From: an uncultured Flavihumibacter sp.
GTDB lineage: Bacteria > Bacteroidota > Bacteroidia > Chitinophagales > Chitinophagaceae
DNA length: 64,000 bases
Assembly: GCA_902168225.1 (NCBI GenBank)
Contig: CABHOW010000142.1
Span: 33,968 to 97,967, forward strand
Direction: 5' to 3'
Part shown: positions 7,411-19,498 of the stretch, piece after piece
Layout: each line of letters opens with the position of its first letter
How positions within the stretch are numbered: position 1 is the stretch's first letter
Program-made: the position numbers and the translations under genes
The notes under the pieces: model-generated
What the model was told of the DNA's origin: nothing
The model's input: the letters and a program-made list of their open reading frames with translations, nothing else
Database searches by the model: none

Positions 7411-9042
7411 ATGTACGACATTCTGCAATTAAACGACTTGTTATTGCCCGAGCTCCTCGATATTGCTGAGCAGCTCAAAATTACCGGTGCCAAAAAGCTC
7501 GACAAACAGGGCTTGATTTATAAAATTCTTGATAGCCAAGCAGTAAAAGCTAGTGAAGTGAAAGAAGATAAGAAAAAAACGACCAGAGCAAAACGACCTG
7601 TAACGGTTAAAACAGCTAACGGAACAGAAGAGGCGGAAGTAATGCAAGAAGCTCCTGAAGCTCCATCTCGCAATAGCCGCCCCATTAAAAAAGCAGTTCC
7701 TAAAAAAGGGGCTAAGCCTGCTGCAAAAGCAGTAACAGAAAGAGAATTTGAAGAAGCTACTGATACAAATACACCCGATCCAACCGAACATATTGCTGCA
7801 GCTATTATTCAAACACTGGAAGCCAGCGAAAATCAGGAAGCACAAACCCAGGCCGCTGAATCACAAACACAAGATAAAAACAGATTTCAACAACAGCAGC
7901 GCAAAGAGCCTGCTTTTAATATAGAGTTCGAAGGTGTAATACCAAGCGAAGGGGTTTTGGAAATGATGCCCGATGGTTATGGTTTTTTACGTTCATCGGA
8001 TTATAATTATTTATCCTCTCCCGATGATGTATATGTATCTCCCTCCCAGATAAAATTATTTGGTATAAAAACAGGCGATACTGTTCAAGGTAGTGTTCGT
8101 CCGCCAAAAGAAGGAGAAAAATATTTTGCCTTATTAAAGGTTGATTATATCAATGGTAAGCGTCCCGATGAAGTGCGTGATCGCGTACCATTCGATTATC
8201 TAACACCTTTATTCCCTTATGAGAAATTAAATTTATTTACTACTCCTAATAATTATAGCACCCGTATTATTGATTTGTTTACCCCCATTGGTAAGGGGCA
8301 GCGTGGATTGATTGTTGCGCAACCTAAAGTGGGTAAAACCATGTTACTCAAAGAAGTAGCGAATGCCATTGCCGCGAATCACCCCGAATGTTATTTGATG
8401 GTGGTATTGATAGATGAGCGACCCGAAGAAGTTACCGATATGGAGCGCAGTGTAAAAGCCGAGGTAATTGCCTCTACTTTCGATGAACCTGCAGAAAAGC
8501 ACGTAAAAGTTTCTTCTATTGCACTGCAAAAAGCAAAGCGATTGGTAGAGTGTGGACATGATGTAGTTATCCTACTTGACTCTATCACACGTTTGGCGCG
8601 TGCACATAACACAGTAGCACCATCTAGTGGTAAAGTATTAAGTGGTGGGGTGGAAGCCAATGCGCTATTAAAGCCCAAACAGTTTTTTGGAGCAGCACGT
8701 AAAATTGAAAACGGAGGATCCCTTACTATTCTTGCAACTGCCCTCATCGAAACCGGCAGTAAAATGGATGAAGTGATTTTCGAGGAATTTAAAGGAACCG
8801 GTAATATGGAATTACAGCTCGATCGTAAGCTGGCTAATAAACGTATTTTCCCTGCTATCGATCTAGTTGGCTCATCTACACGTAGAGATGATCTATTACT
8901 CGATAAAGATATTCTTAGCCGCATGAATATCTTAAGACTATTCCTCAACGATATGAACCCCGAAGAAGCAATGACCGAATTACTCAAGCGTATGCGCGGT
9001 ACAAAAGATAATGAAGAGTTTTTGGCGAGTATGAATAGGTAA
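7411..9042 (+). CDS. rho: Transcription termination factor Rho
   Basis: This 543-residue hexameric RNA-dependent ATPase ends untranslated transcripts. A Rho_N/SAP-like helix domain covers residues 1-45. A Lys/Ala/Glu/Gln-rich, probably disordered insert follows to about 165. The RNA-binding cold-shock domain spans about 170-245. The ATPase core has Walker A PKVGKT (Lys309, Thr310) and Walker B VVILLDS (Asp390). E. coli Rho has 419 residues; the extra length is mostly the insert, as is usual in Bacteroidota, where the Bacteroides thetaiotaomicron version is reported to drive condensate formation. The 229-base leader carries an AAAAATCA/TGATTTTT hairpin at 7241-7268 of unknown role. Confidence 0.96.
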   Translation: MYDILQLNDLLLPELLDIAEQLKITGAKKLDKQGLIYKILDSQAVKASEVKEDKKKTTRAKRPVTVKTANGTEEAEVMQEAPEAPSRNSRPIKKAVPKKGAKPAAKAVTEREFEEATDTNTPDPTEHIAAAIIQTLEASENQEAQTQAAESQTQDKNRFQQQQRKEPAFNIEFEGVIPSEGVLEMMPDGYGFLRSSDYNYLSSPDDVYVSPSQIKLFGIKTGDTVQGSVRPPKEGEKYFALLKVDYINGKRPDEVRDRVPFDYLTPLFPYEKLNLFTTPNNYSTRIIDLFTPIGKGQRGLIVAQPKVGKTMLLKEVANAIAANHPECYLMVVLIDERPEEVTDMERSVKAEVIASTFDEPAEKHVKVSSIALQKAKRLVECGHDVVILLDSITRLARAHNTVAPSSGKVLSGGVEANALLKPKQFFGAARKIENGGSLTILATALIETGSKMDEVIFEEFKGTGNMELQLDRKLANKRIFPAIDLVGSSTRRDDLLLDKDILSRMNILRLFLNDMNPEEAMTELLKRMRGTKDNEEFLASMNR

Positions 9043-9074
9043 GAATAGACGATAGACCGGAGACGGTAGACCAT

Positions 9075-9135
9075 TTTCTTCGTGCCATTGTGTCTTTGTG
9101 GTCATTTAACCACGAAGTCACTAAGACACTAAGAA
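9075..9135. repeat. Imperfect inverted repeat with CTAAGACACTAAG core
   Basis: Two 28-base arms, ending GTGTCTTTGTGGT on the left and starting ACCACGAAGTCAC on the right, pair at 21 of 28 positions around the loop CATTTA. The right arm supplies the stop codon and last codon of the giant kinase gene (stop at 9129-9131). A related element built on TTTGCGTCTTAGCG lies at 26271-26336. Such hairpins are common between genes in this phylum; their origin is not settled. Confidence 0.6.
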
Positions 9136-12100
9136 GGAATCGAGATTATAAAAGTAGTACCGCTGCCTTGCTCACTCTCCACAGTTAGCTTACCTCCATG
9201 TAATTTGGTAACAATATCATACGCAAGGCTTAAACCTAGACCTGTTCCTTGTCCTGTGGGTTTGGTGGTGAAGAAAGGCTGGAAGATTTTTTCTTTGATA
9301 TCATTCGGTATACCCGTTCCGTTGTCGGATATGTTGATTTCTATTTTATTCCCTAGGTTTTTGGTGCTTACGGTAACAATAGGGCTGTAAGGCGTAAGCT
9401 GTAAGCCGGAAGGAATGCCTTCTTCTTCACTACTTATTGCTTCAGCCTTATGGCTTCCCCCTTCTATCTTAACCCTCTCACTCACGGCGAAGAATGCATT
9501 ATTGATCAGATTCAAAATCACCCTCCCCATATCTTGAGGTACAATATTTACTTTGGGTAGTGTTTCATCAAACTCAGTTTTAAACTCCGCATTAAAGCTC
9601 TTGTCTTTTGCTCTTAGTCCATGATAGGCTAGTCGTAAATATTCATCACATAAAGCATTGATATCGGTGGGTTCTTTTTGTCCGCTTGAACTTCTGGAGT
9701 GTTGCAGCATGCCCTTCACTATCGATGCAGCTCTTTGTCCATGATGATTGATCTTTTCCGAGTTGGATTGAATATCTTTTAAAATATCTTGTTGGTCGGC
9801 TGTCACCCCGAGCTTGTCGAGGGGTCCCAGCTCTTGTAACAATTCATTATTTAGCTCTGAAAAATTATTTACAAAATTCAATGGGTTTTGTATCTCATGC
9901 GCAATACCTGCCGTAAGTTCCCCCAATGAAGCCATCTTCTCAGATTGAATCAATTGCTGCTGGGTAGATTTTAATTCGTTTAGGGTTTTTTCTACAACCT
10001 GCTTTGCCATTTCCAGCTTATTGAAATCTTCATAACGCGCATAAGCTGTTGAGAATGCATCGGCAACAGCTTGCAAGAGATGAATGTCATCCGGCATTAA
10101 TGGTAATTCATTACCTACATATAACATACCCTGCAAAAAAGGAAGGAAATTTAGGTGAATTCCGGTTGCGGGTATGCTTTGCAAATAACCTGCTTTGTCG
10201 GTAATGGCCGTTTGTTTTACCAAGGAATCAGCCAACTCGTCGAAGTCTTTTTCATCCCAATGATTACTGTATACTTTTTTGTTTCGCCAATGGCTAACGA
10301 TGTTAATAATATTTTCTGATTCAGTAAAGCTTAAATGGAATGCGGCAATTGATTTTCCATCGGGTGTAGATAAAAAAGTGTGTATTTGTTCTACCTCTTC
10401 ATCCATAATAAATACACCGCAACGAATAAAGGGAACGCCAAGAATGGTTAATTCATTCCAAATAAGCGGAGTGATGCGATTGAGATCTTCTATGGTACGC
10501 ATCGAAGCAATATCGGCACGAATTCTATCTAGGGCGGCCTGCTTAATAGCTTCTTTAGCTGCTGCTTCTGCTTTTTGCAAATCTAAAAAGCGCGTATAGG
10601 TTTGATCGAATACTTTAGCAAATCGTTGCAGAATTTGAATATTTTCTTCTTCGAGCGGAACCGATGATGTGATACCAATGAATCCATTCGAATAAAAAAT
10701 AAAAGTATTTACCCTTCTTGTTCCTCTAATACCCGGAGCAATTTTGAACCCGGTTGATTCTAAATAATCCAGCCATTGATCCAGTACAGGTCCTTGCAAA
10801 TCATTGATAAAGTAGGGCTTCTTTTGTTTCCATGCTTTATGAATATGCATACCGGTTGTAGGTTCATCAAAACTAATTTTGAATTGAGTATCGATTTTTG
10901 TTCCATCAATCTCTGTGATCCATAAATCAAACATCTTCTTGTTTTGATTGATCGTAGTTATAAAACCCCTGCTTAAACTATCTGTTGCTGTTGGTTGTAA
11001 TTTTCTACATTCTTCAAACATTACTTGTACTGTCGCCGATAGTTCATTACTGTTTTGCATAGCCATGGTACGGCTACGCACTCTCTCTAAAGCGGTTTCT
11101 ATCTGTGCTTCACGGGCTTGCTCTTCGGCTTTTTGTAAATCAAAATATCTTTTGAAAGTAAGGTCTATTACAGAAGTGAACCGTTTTAATAGCTTCTTTT
11201 CTTCCTCTGTAACGGGTTGGTTACACCACCCATAAAACACACCATGGGTGAAATACATAAAATAACCATATTGATCTATCGCCGTCTGTTCCGCCGGCAC
11301 ATTAAAACTAGTGCTTACCTGCTCATAATAAGATTTGAGAAGCTCACCGTGTAATTCGGGATAATAATCCTCCCCTTTCATCCAATGATTATAAATTTCT
11401 ATTAATACGGGATGGTTATCGAGCAATGCCCAGCCAACAATCGATAAATTATCTCCTTGTTCCGTAGTAGTAGCAGAGTATAGTAAATTTTTTTTGTTCT
11501 CTTTATTTTGAATACTGATACCACCCCGGATAGGAACAAAACCTAATTTTTTTAATTCAGAAAAAGCAATGATAGCAGTAGCAGGTAAATCGCTACTATT
11601 ATGCATGGCCATCGCTTTGCTACGCACCCTTTCCAATGCTGCTTCTATCTGCGCTTCTCTTGCCTGTGCCTCTGCCCTTTGTAAATCGAGGAAGCGGGTA
11701 TAGGCTTGCTCGAAAACATTACCGAATCTTCTTGCAACTTCAATGTCGATATCAGAAAAAGATTTTTTGTAATAGCGATTTAGCTGTAAAGCCGTATTTT
11801 TGTTGAGTGGCGCTAAAATGGTAAACCCTTCCGACTCAAGAATGGGTTTTTTCCGCTCATCGGACAACCTTGTAAAATCCGTTTCTGTTAGTATTCTGGT
11901 ATAAAATTCATTCTTTTCTTCCTTGGAATAAATTTTATGAAAATAAGCCTCCCCGCTTTGGTGAGCAATACTCAACTCATTGGTAAAAGAAAATTTTTTA
12001 TACTCTAGTAGGAAATAACTGCTGATACTTCTCTCGGCGTTGGCAAACCAATATTGAAAATGATTTGTGTCAGGTTTAAAAATTACAATACCTGTGGCAT

Positions 12101-15100
12101 CGTTTTCGATGTTTAAAAAATGAAGCTGATCAAAAAGTGTTGTTACAACTTGTTGTAGTTCGTCACTCTTATGCATAGCCAGAGAACGTGAGCGCACTCG
12201 TTCCAAAGCCGCTTCTATCTGCGCCTCTCTTGCTTGCGCTTCTGCTTTTTGTAGATCGAGGAAGCGGGTATAAGTAAGGTCAAAAACTTTTGCAAAGCGA
12301 AGCAGTATGTCAAAATGTTCATCAGACAATGGATCAATGCTGGCTACATTGATACCTCCAAAATTATTGAATGATGCTGATAACAAAACTCTTTCAGGTG
12401 CTCGCATTCCATTCTTTATTACTTCGGGGAGTAATTTCAATTCTGTTTCATTAAACAAAATATCATCCCAACTGATTTTATCTTTCCCCTTCAAATCATA
12501 AATGAATTTTATATTTTGATTTTCCCACCCATTTACAAAATGGAGATAAGCGGGGTGCTCATGATATTTGAGATAAACGGACATGGGATTGGATGGCTCT
12601 TCACTGTTAGCCATCCACCATCTTGCTGCTTTGGTTGTAGATTCAAATACCCAAATGATGCAACGGGTAAGTGCTAGATCAAGTTTTGTTAGTTCGCTGA
12701 ATACAGTTGCAATCAACACTTTCAATTCTTCAGAAGATTGCATGGCCATAGCACGGCTTCTCACTCTTTCTAATGCCAATTGAATTTCTGATTCCCTTGC
12801 CTGTGCTTCCGCTTTTTGTAAATCGAGGAAGCGGGTATAGGATTGCTCAAATACAGCTGCAAATCGCTTGAGTATAGCATTATCTTCAGGCGAAAAGGGG
12901 ATGCTGGCATATCTCGTGATGCTAATTGTTGCGTTCTTTTTATATGCGATAGACTGAGCCCACCCCGTAGTGCTGAGCAAGAAGGCTTTTCTTTCTTTAG
13001 TCATCGACTCACGCGTATTTGATGTTTTAAAGAAGTGCTTCCAAAATTGTTTTGTTTCGATCTCTGATAACAAGATGGTATTGAATTCACTGCCTTGCTG
13101 CATTCCTTCATAGAATTGATTAAAAGCCGGATTATCAAAGTATGGGATATAAACTTTTATGGGATATGCTCCTGCAGTTGATGCCGTCCATAAATTCCAG
13201 TCTCTTTCGTTTTTCGTTGGATGAAAAAAAACAACATCCAATTGTATATTGAGGTGAATCAATTGCTCTAAAATCACTTTCATGATATCGGGCAATCCTT
13301 CGCTATGGTGCATCGCCATCATGGCAGCCCTTACTCTTTCCAGTGCAGCCTCTATATTGGCTTCCCTTGCTTGTGCTTCTGCTTTTTGCAGGTCTAGGAA
13401 GCGGGTATATGATTGTTCGAATACTTTGGCAAAACGCATCAATATTTTATTCTCTTCTTCTGTATAGGGAATAGCAGAAAAGTTTTCGATGTACAACCCT
13501 ACATTTTCCAGCAATACAGTAGATACAGCAAGTCCCTTGCATTTCAGATAAAATTGCTGCGCTTCTTCAGGTACATTAAATATATTAAAAAGGGATTTAT
13601 AGAATTTATTTTTTGCCTTATAATCCAAAAGGTCTGTATAAAAACTTTTTCCGGTTGTTTTGGCATCTAAAAAACTTTTCCATGTGGGCGAATCAAAATA
13701 GGGAAGCACTGCGTAAAAAGGATCAATATTCGGGTCTGCCAGCCAGATATGCATATCATCATGGGCTTTATAATCAATATAAAACCCTGCATGCTCTGCT
13801 TTGATGTTGAGATGAACAAGCTGCTCCAGCACCACCTTTATCACTTCTTTCAGTTCATCACTTTTATGCATGGCCATACTTTTGGCTCTCACTCTTTCTA
13901 AAGCCAATTCAATCTGCGCTTCTCTTGCTCTATTCGCTGACTCTTGCAAATCTTTAAATCGCGTATAGGCCAATGCAAAAACAGTAGTGGCTCTTCCTAA
14001 TACATCCCAATTTTCTGATGATAATTCGCCCGGTGATACCGCACCCATATAACCACCTGCAAACTTGAGAACATGATAGGTTCGTTCAGGAATTTCTTTG
14101 CCATAATAATTTTTTAAACCGCTCGATTTACCGGCACAATAATTAATCCATTCTTTTCTATGATTACCCTTCATCACTATGGATGCTTGCTTTTGCCTGC
14201 CTTTATAAAATTTTTGCATTTCCCTACCTACCCATGTTTCACTCAACTGAATTTCCATGTAATCACTCAACAACTTTGCATTTTTCTGTCGCACATCTTT
14301 AATAGCATACCAACACTCAGTAATAGTAGGATGTACCAAATAAATAGAACTGGTTTCTAATGCTTCTATTCCCAATGCCCCCATTTCTTTCCGTAATAAT
14401 TCAGCAACCTCTCTTAATTCATTCGGCTGTTGCATGGCCATACTTTTGGCCCTTACTCTTTCTAAAGCCGCTTCGATCTGGGCCTCTATTGCCTGCGCTT
14501 CTACTTTTTGTAAATCGAGGAAGCGGGTATAAGCCTGTTCAAATACGTTCGCAACCCTCTTTAAAATACTGTTTTCTTCATCTGTGAACTTTTTTCCATG
14601 ATGATTAATGATAAAAATGCTCGTATATTTTGAAACAACAACAGAGCGCGTATATCCTCCGGAGGTTAAAAGTGTTTCTTTTTTTTGCTCAGCGCTAATT
14701 TCTGACCAAGGCTTTTGTTGAAATAATTTTTTGAAATAATTAATCTTCTCTTGTTGAGAAAACTCTTCAGAAAAAAATCCTGGTCCTTTCTTAATTCCTT
14801 TTATCAAATCTGTACAAAACCTCATTTTAAAATCAGGTACCCATACTTCTTCAGATGTATTGGCTGTACCACCGGAACCCCAGCATCTCAATTCATTTTT
14901 AATATCACTATTGATAACAATAAATGACCCGCCAACAATAGAGATCTCAAGATTTATTAACTCGCTATGTACCGTATGAATTACCTGTTGCAATTCTGAT
15001 GTATGATGCATAGCAAGGCTCTTAGCACGCACTCTTTCTAAAGCCAATTGTATCTGTGCCTCTCTTGCCTGTGCCGTTGCCTGTTCAATATCCAGATAGC

Positions 15101-16130
15101 AGCGATAAGCTAATTCAAAAACTTTCAAAAAGCGTTTGAATAAATCTGTCTCTTCTTTTCTAAGTGGATAATACGTTGAAATACCCAACGCAACCGGACC
15201 CAATGAAAACCAATAATAATTTAGTGAATGGGCTTTCACTAAATATTTATCTGCAAATTGATTCGTTGTTTTTTGATAGGCATACCAGTCTTGCAGCTTT
15301 TTACCTTTCATTTGTTCTACAAATTCTTCACTAGGCCCTTTCATCATTTTTTGTGCAAACGCTAATTGAATCTTATGCTTTTTATACTCTACACCTGTGA
15401 TGAAAGTTTTATTATGCTTAGCATAATACTCATAATTCATGTAAGTGCCCTTGCTTTCATAAAAAATGGCCGTTTGCACATTACGTATTTCTTTTACCCC
15501 AAGTATTTTCAGTTGTTCTGAAATGGCTTTGCAGATAAGCAACATGTCGGCTGCTTTGTTCATGCTCATGGCTATAGCCCGAACTCTCTCCAATGCTGCC
15601 TCAATTTTTAGCTCGTTATTTTTTCGACTAAGTTCTTCCGTTCTTGCGGCTACTTCTAATTGTAGTTCCTGCATTTTCTTTTCAGCTTCCCTTAAATGAA
15701 AAGTATCTTCTGAGCTTGTATCCGTATCAATTTTAGATGCATACAATCCTATAAGTTTCCATTTGTTTTCATAAAACTCGAATACCAAACCAACGGACAC
15801 CGGCATAACCATTCGCCGGCTCCCCTTTCCAACAGTTACAACAAATTCATCGAAAAAACAGGCCGTATTTTCTCCGGTAAATTTGGGATTATACTTGGTT
15901 TTCAATTCAAATTTGAATGCCAATCCTTTTGCTTGCTTTCTACTATTTATTACAATTGTTCGATAATCTTTCTTGGAAAAGACTTTTTCATCTGCCGCAG
16001 TTCCAAAGCCGGTTATTGATTCTGATACATATTCATCCGCCCATTTTAAAGGCGCTTTCATATCTATTAGCGTTACGGCTAATACACGCTGATAAGCTAT
16101 TTTAAGTAGTTGTTTTTTGGTAGGTGTCAT
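9129..16130 (-). CDS. Giant multi-sensor histidine kinase (ten tandem sensor modules)
   Basis: This protein has 2333 residues. Residues 1-150 resemble an SnoaL/NTF2-like domain and lead into a coiled coil. Ten modules of about 190 residues follow. Each opens with a linker helix of the form [18 protein letters not shown] (near residues 185, 370, 560, 750, 940, 1128, 1318, 1508, 1690 and 1877) and ends with [23 protein letters not shown]; the parts between look like GAF domains. The kinase core follows: H-box [13 protein letters not shown] with His2078, N-box LINNAFFAV, and GTGIPN and [15 protein letters not shown] motifs. There is no membrane helix or receiver, so it is probably a cytoplasmic sensor. 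Its kinase core is nearly identical to that of the kinase at 48891. It is divergent from the BNR gene, with 62 bases between starts. Confidence 0.9.
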   Translation of the reverse strand: MTPTKKQLLKIAYQRVLAVTLIDMKAPLKWADEYVSESITGFGTAADEKVFSKKDYRTIVINSRKQAKGLAFKFELKTKYNPKFTGENTACFFDEFVVTVGKGSRRMVMPVSVGLVFEFYENKWKLIGLYASKIDTDTSSEDTFHLREAEKKMQELQLEVAARTEELSRKNNELKIEAALERVRAIAMSMNKAADMLLICKAISEQLKILGVKEIRNVQTAIFYESKGTYMNYEYYAKHNKTFITGVEYKKHKIQLAFAQKMMKGPSEEFVEQMKGKKLQDWYAYQKTTNQFADKYLVKAHSLNYYWFSLGPVALGISTYYPLRKEETDLFKRFLKVFELAYRCYLDIEQATAQAREAQIQLALERVRAKSLAMHHTSELQQVIHTVHSELINLEISIVGGSFIVINSDIKNELRCWGSGGTANTSEEVWVPDFKMRFCTDLIKGIKKGPGFFSEEFSQQEKINYFKKLFQQKPWSEISAEQKKETLLTSGGYTRSVVVSKYTSIFIINHHGKKFTDEENSILKRVANVFEQAYTRFLDLQKVEAQAIEAQIEAALERVRAKSMAMQQPNELREVAELLRKEMGALGIEALETSSIYLVHPTITECWYAIKDVRQKNAKLLSDYMEIQLSETWVGREMQKFYKGRQKQASIVMKGNHRKEWINYCAGKSSGLKNYYGKEIPERTYHVLKFAGGYMGAVSPGELSSENWDVLGRATTVFALAYTRFKDLQESANRAREAQIELALERVRAKSMAMHKSDELKEVIKVVLEQLVHLNIKAEHAGFYIDYKAHDDMHIWLADPNIDPFYAVLPYFDSPTWKSFLDAKTTGKSFYTDLLDYKAKNKFYKSLFNIFNVPEEAQQFYLKCKGLAVSTVLLENVGLYIENFSAIPYTEEENKILMRFAKVFEQSYTRFLDLQKAEAQAREANIEAALERVRAAMMAMHHSEGLPDIMKVILEQLIHLNIQLDVVFFHPTKNERDWNLWTASTAGAYPIKVYIPYFDNPAFNQFYEGMQQGSEFNTILLSEIETKQFWKHFFKTSNTRESMTKERKAFLLSTTGWAQSIAYKKNATISITRYASIPFSPEDNAILKRFAAVFEQSYTRFLDLQKAEAQARESEIQLALERVRSRAMAMQSSEELKVLIATVFSELTKLDLALTRCIIWVFESTTKAARWWMANSEEPSNPMSVYLKYHEHPAYLHFVNGWENQNIKFIYDLKGKDKISWDDILFNETELKLLPEVIKNGMRAPERVLLSASFNNFGGINVASIDPLSDEHFDILLRFAKVFDLTYTRFLDLQKAEAQAREAQIEAALERVRSRSLAMHKSDELQQVVTTLFDQLHFLNIENDATGIVIFKPDTNHFQYWFANAERSISSYFLLEYKKFSFTNELSIAHQSGEAYFHKIYSKEEKNEFYTRILTETDFTRLSDERKKPILESEGFTILAPLNKNTALQLNRYYKKSFSDIDIEVARRFGNVFEQAYTRFLDLQRAEAQAREAQIEAALERVRSKAMAMHNSSDLPATAIIAFSELKKLGFVPIRGGISIQNKENKKNLLYSATTTEQGDNLSIVGWALLDNHPVLIEIYNHWMKGEDYYPELHGELLKSYYEQVSTSFNVPAEQTAIDQYGYFMYFTHGVFYGWCNQPVTEEEKKLLKRFTSVIDLTFKRYFDLQKAEEQAREAQIETALERVRSRTMAMQNSNELSATVQVMFEECRKLQPTATDSLSRGFITTINQNKKMFDLWITEIDGTKIDTQFKISFDEPTTGMHIHKAWKQKKPYFINDLQGPVLDQWLDYLESTGFKIAPGIRGTRRVNTFIFYSNGFIGITSSVPLEEENIQILQRFAKVFDQTYTRFLDLQKAEAAAKEAIKQAALDRIRADIASMRTIEDLNRITPLIWNELTILGVPFIRCGVFIMDEEVEQIHTFLSTPDGKSIAAFHLSFTESENIINIVSHWRNKKVYSNHWDEKDFDELADSLVKQTAITDKAGYLQSIPATGIHLNFLPFLQGMLYVGNELPLMPDDIHLLQAVADAFSTAYARYEDFNKLEMAKQVVEKTLNELKSTQQQLIQSEKMASLGELTAGIAHEIQNPLNFVNNFSELNNELLQELGPLDKLGVTADQQDILKDIQSNSEKINHHGQRAASIVKGMLQHSRSSSGQKEPTDINALCDEYLRLAYHGLRAKDKSFNAEFKTEFDETLPKVNIVPQDMGRVILNLINNAFFAVSERVKIEGGSHKAEAISSEEEGIPSGLQLTPYSPIVTVSTKNLGNKIEINISDNGTGIPNDIKEKIFQPFFTTKPTGQGTGLGLSLAYDIVTKLHGGKLTVESEQGSGTTFIISIPS

Positions 16131-16192
16131 TAAAACAATCCTTTTATTACAATTCTCTAATTTATGCTTTATATTTCAGTAAAGTTAATTTC

Positions 16193-19100
16193 ATGTTCAA
16201 GCAAATCCTTCTGGCCATTATGGGTCTATCTGCCATCCAATGCAGTATCGCACAGCCTTCAAAAGACTCTACCAACAACGAATTCAACCAATACTTCAAA
16301 CCGCTGAAATGGCGCAGTATCGGCCCTTTTAGAGGCGGTCGTTCGGTAGCTTCCACGGGTGTTGTAGGTGATATCAACACCTATTATATGGGTAGTACCG
16401 GTGGGGGCTTATGGAAAACAGAAGATATGGGTGTCAGCTGGAATAATATTTCTGATGGCTATTTTAAAACAGGCTCTGTTGGCGCTATTGCGGTATCGGA
16501 GTCGGATAAAAATGTGGTGTATGTTGGTATGGGCGAGCATGCTGTTCGTGGTGTAATGACGCACCATGGTGATGGTGTATACAAAAGCACCGACGCAGGA
16601 AAAACTTGGAAGAAAATAGGTCTTGATCTTACCCAACATATTGCCCGTATCGTTATCGACCCCAAAGATCCTAATATCGTTTTTGTAGCAGCACAAGGTG
16701 CCTTATATAGCCCCACTACTGAACGCGGCATTTTCAAATCTACCGACGGCGGTAATACTTGGAAAAAAGTTTTATACATAAACGATAAAACAGGTTGTGC
16801 CGAATTATCAATGGATATGAATAACCCGCGTATTCTTTATGCTGCTATGTGGGAGCATGGAAGGCTCCCATGGAAAGTTATCAGTGGCGGACCGGGAAGC
16901 GGTTTGTACAAATCTACCGATGGTGGCGAAAGCTGGGAGCAAATGAAATCAGGCCTTCCAAAAGAAATGGGTAAAATGTCGATCTCCGTTTGTAGGTCTA
17001 ATTCCGAAAAAGTATACGCACTCATCGAAAGTGATTTTGAAAAAGAAGCAGGTGGTTTATATGTTTCTAATGACGCCGGAAAAAATTGGTCGCAGGTAAC
17101 CAATGATCACAGACTTATTCAACGCGCCTGGTATTATATTGAACTATTTACCGATCCACAAAATGATCAAACAATTTATGTAATGAGCGCACCGGCACTT
17201 CGCTCTACAGACGGAGGTAAAACTTGGAGCACTATTAATACCCCACATGGAGATCATCACAATTTATGGATCAATCCTCTCAACTCCAATAACATGATCG
17301 CCTCCGATGATGGCGGCGCTTCCATTAGTTTTAATAAAGGCAGAAGCTGGAGCTCTCAACAAAATTTGCCCACCGCGCAATTCTATCGTATCAATGTAGA
17401 CAATCAATTTCCCTACCGTATTTATGGTGGTCAGCAAGACAATACATCGGTAAGTATTGCGAGCAGAAATATCAGTGGGGGCGGCATCACCGTTGCCGAT
17501 TGGACCCCTTCTGCCGGAGGCGAAAGTGCGTTCTTAGCTTTTAACCCCGATAGCCCACGTTATGTATTGGGTGGTAGTTATCAGGGTACTATTGAAGTGC
17601 TGGATACCAAAACAAAATCGGCTTACAGCATCATGGCAGCACCCATTCAATATTTAAGCATGGATGCCAAAGACATGAAGTATCGTTTTAATTGGAATGC
17701 ACCCATTATATGGAGTAAACATGAGCCTAATACTTTTTATCATGGTGGCCAGCTACTATTGAAAACTACAGATATGGGTAGAAATTGGACGGAAGTATCA
17801 CCCGATCTTACCCGCAACGAAAAAGACAAACAAGGAAGACCGGGAGTACCCTTTACCAATGAAGCCGTGGGTGCGGAAAATTATGGAACGTTGAGTTATA
17901 TACTCGAGCACCCCAATGAAAAAGGGGTGATCTATACCGGCAGCGATGATGGGGTTGTTTCTCTTACCAGAGATGGCGGCAAAACATGGAAAAATATAAC
18001 ACCTGCCGGGTTAGCAGAATGTTTGATCAATGCTATTGAAGTATCTCCCTTTGATAACGCTACCGCTTATATTGCTACTACACGTTATAAATTCAACGAC
18101 CATAAACCGGGGTTATATAAAACAACGGATTACGGAAAAAGCTGGACAAAAATAGATAACGGTATTCCGAATAATGCGTTTACACGTGTGGTACGTGAAG
18201 ATGCAGTTGTGAAAGATTTATTGTTTGCAGGTACTGAATTAGGCCTCTATATTTCTTGGAATGGAGGTAAAAATTGGAGCCCTTTTCAACTCAACCTACC
18301 CATTACGCCGATCACCGATCTTAAAATTCATCAGGATAATTTAATAGCGGCAACATCAGGTCGTGCTTTTTGGATTTTAGATGATTTGGGTTTGATACGC
18401 CAATACAAAAAAGATACGAGCTTCAAAGTATTTCAACCCGCCAATAATTATATTACCAATAGCTACTCCGAATTAGATGCATCTAACAGTTCCTTTACCG
18501 GAGCTAATCGTTTTCGTGGCGTAAATGCACCATCAGGAATTGTTTGCTATTATCAACTACCTGCAACAAAAGAAACAGATACGGTGAGTTTGACCATTAC
18601 CGACAGTAAAGGAAATTTTGTTCGAAGCTTTTCTTCCGTTCCCACAAAAAAGAACCTAGACTATGATGGTGCACCTCCGGCAGATCCTTTATTAACCAAA
18701 CAAAAAGGATTGAATCGTTTTGTTTGGGATATGTTATACCCAACCATGAGTGGGGTGCCAAATGTATACGTAGAAGCCGGATACCTTGCCCACAAAGCAT
18801 CTCCGGGTAAATATACGTTTACTTTTCGAGTGGGTAATCAGCAACAACAAACTACGGCCAACATACTATTCAATCCTTTATACAATTTTACAGCTGCAGA
18901 TTATGAGCAATATCATCAACATTTACAAGCTGTTGAAACCACGCTTACTACGATGCACGATATGGTAACTATGCTTTATAGTAAGCAAGAACAACTAGAA
19001 GCAGTATTAAAAAATATTCCTTCAGATGAAAAATACAAATCGGTTAAAGCCGCCGGCGAGCAATTGCTAAAGAAAATGAAAGCATGGGATGAAGATATGG

Positions 19101-19498
19101 TTCAGCGTAAATCGAAAGCCTATGATGATGCAGAAAATTTTCCGAATAAATTCACTGCCAACTATCTGTTTTTAATTAATCAAATGCTGCAGGATTTACC
19201 AATAGTAACCACTGCGGCAAAGAACAGAGTAAAAGAAATGAATGCTACTTGGTCAACACTTAAATCAACAGCAGATGATATATTAAATAAAGAAATACCC
19301 GCATTCAACAAATTATGTTGGGACGCGGGTATTGGAGCTATTTGGGTTACTTCTTCAATCTCTCATCAAACAACTTCAAAATTCTTTTATACTCATCCGT
19401 CCAGCTGCTGGGCTCTACAAAACCATGATCTTCTACAGGATATACAGCCAACTCCCAATTATCTTTTCCTAACTCAATCAATTTTTGGGAAAGCCTAA
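16193..19498 (+). CDS. Secreted VPS10/sortilin-type BNR-repeat beta-propeller protein
   Basis: The chosen ATG at 16193 gives 1101 residues and begins a clear signal peptide ([20 protein letters not shown]); the frame is open from 16124, but that extension would lie over the divergent kinase start. Residues about 30-780 form beta-propellers with many Asp-box motifs ([26 protein letters not shown]-like). A beta-sandwich and a helical region (about 900-1050) follow. Homologues are called glycosyl hydrolase or sortilin, usually without a proven substrate. The expected end is around GIGAIWV; here translation continues about 50 codons over the antisense 3' end of the S9 peptidase gene, as if the stop codon was lost. 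Confidence 0.8.
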   Translation: MFKQILLAIMGLSAIQCSIAQPSKDSTNNEFNQYFKPLKWRSIGPFRGGRSVASTGVVGDINTYYMGSTGGGLWKTEDMGVSWNNISDGYFKTGSVGAIAVSESDKNVVYVGMGEHAVRGVMTHHGDGVYKSTDAGKTWKKIGLDLTQHIARIVIDPKDPNIVFVAAQGALYSPTTERGIFKSTDGGNTWKKVLYINDKTGCAELSMDMNNPRILYAAMWEHGRLPWKVISGGPGSGLYKSTDGGESWEQMKSGLPKEMGKMSISVCRSNSEKVYALIESDFEKEAGGLYVSNDAGKNWSQVTNDHRLIQRAWYYIELFTDPQNDQTIYVMSAPALRSTDGGKTWSTINTPHGDHHNLWINPLNSNNMIASDDGGASISFNKGRSWSSQQNLPTAQFYRINVDNQFPYRIYGGQQDNTSVSIASRNISGGGITVADWTPSAGGESAFLAFNPDSPRYVLGGSYQGTIEVLDTKTKSAYSIMAAPIQYLSMDAKDMKYRFNWNAPIIWSKHEPNTFYHGGQLLLKTTDMGRNWTEVSPDLTRNEKDKQGRPGVPFTNEAVGAENYGTLSYILEHPNEKGVIYTGSDDGVVSLTRDGGKTWKNITPAGLAECLINAIEVSPFDNATAYIATTRYKFNDHKPGLYKTTDYGKSWTKIDNGIPNNAFTRVVREDAVVKDLLFAGTELGLYISWNGGKNWSPFQLNLPITPITDLKIHQDNLIAATSGRAFWILDDLGLIRQYKKDTSFKVFQPANNYITNSYSELDASNSSFTGANRFRGVNAPSGIVCYYQLPATKETDTVSLTITDSKGNFVRSFSSVPTKKNLDYDGAPPADPLLTKQKGLNRFVWDMLYPTMSGVPNVYVEAGYLAHKASPGKYTFTFRVGNQQQQTTANILFNPLYNFTAADYEQYHQHLQAVETTLTTMHDMVTMLYSKQEQLEAVLKNIPSDEKYKSVKAAGEQLLKKMKAWDEDMVQRKSKAYDDAENFPNKFTANYLFLINQMLQDLPIVTTAAKNRVKEMNATWSTLKSTADDILNKEIPAFNKLCWDAGIGAIWVTSSISHQTTSKFFYTHPSSCWALQNHDLLQDIQPTPNYLFLTQSIFGKA

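Noticed and set aside
9129..16130. Regular repeats of about 560 bases that could suggest a repeat array
   Set aside because: They are coding repeats in one open frame of a sensor kinase with diverged sequence, not a CRISPR or satellite array.
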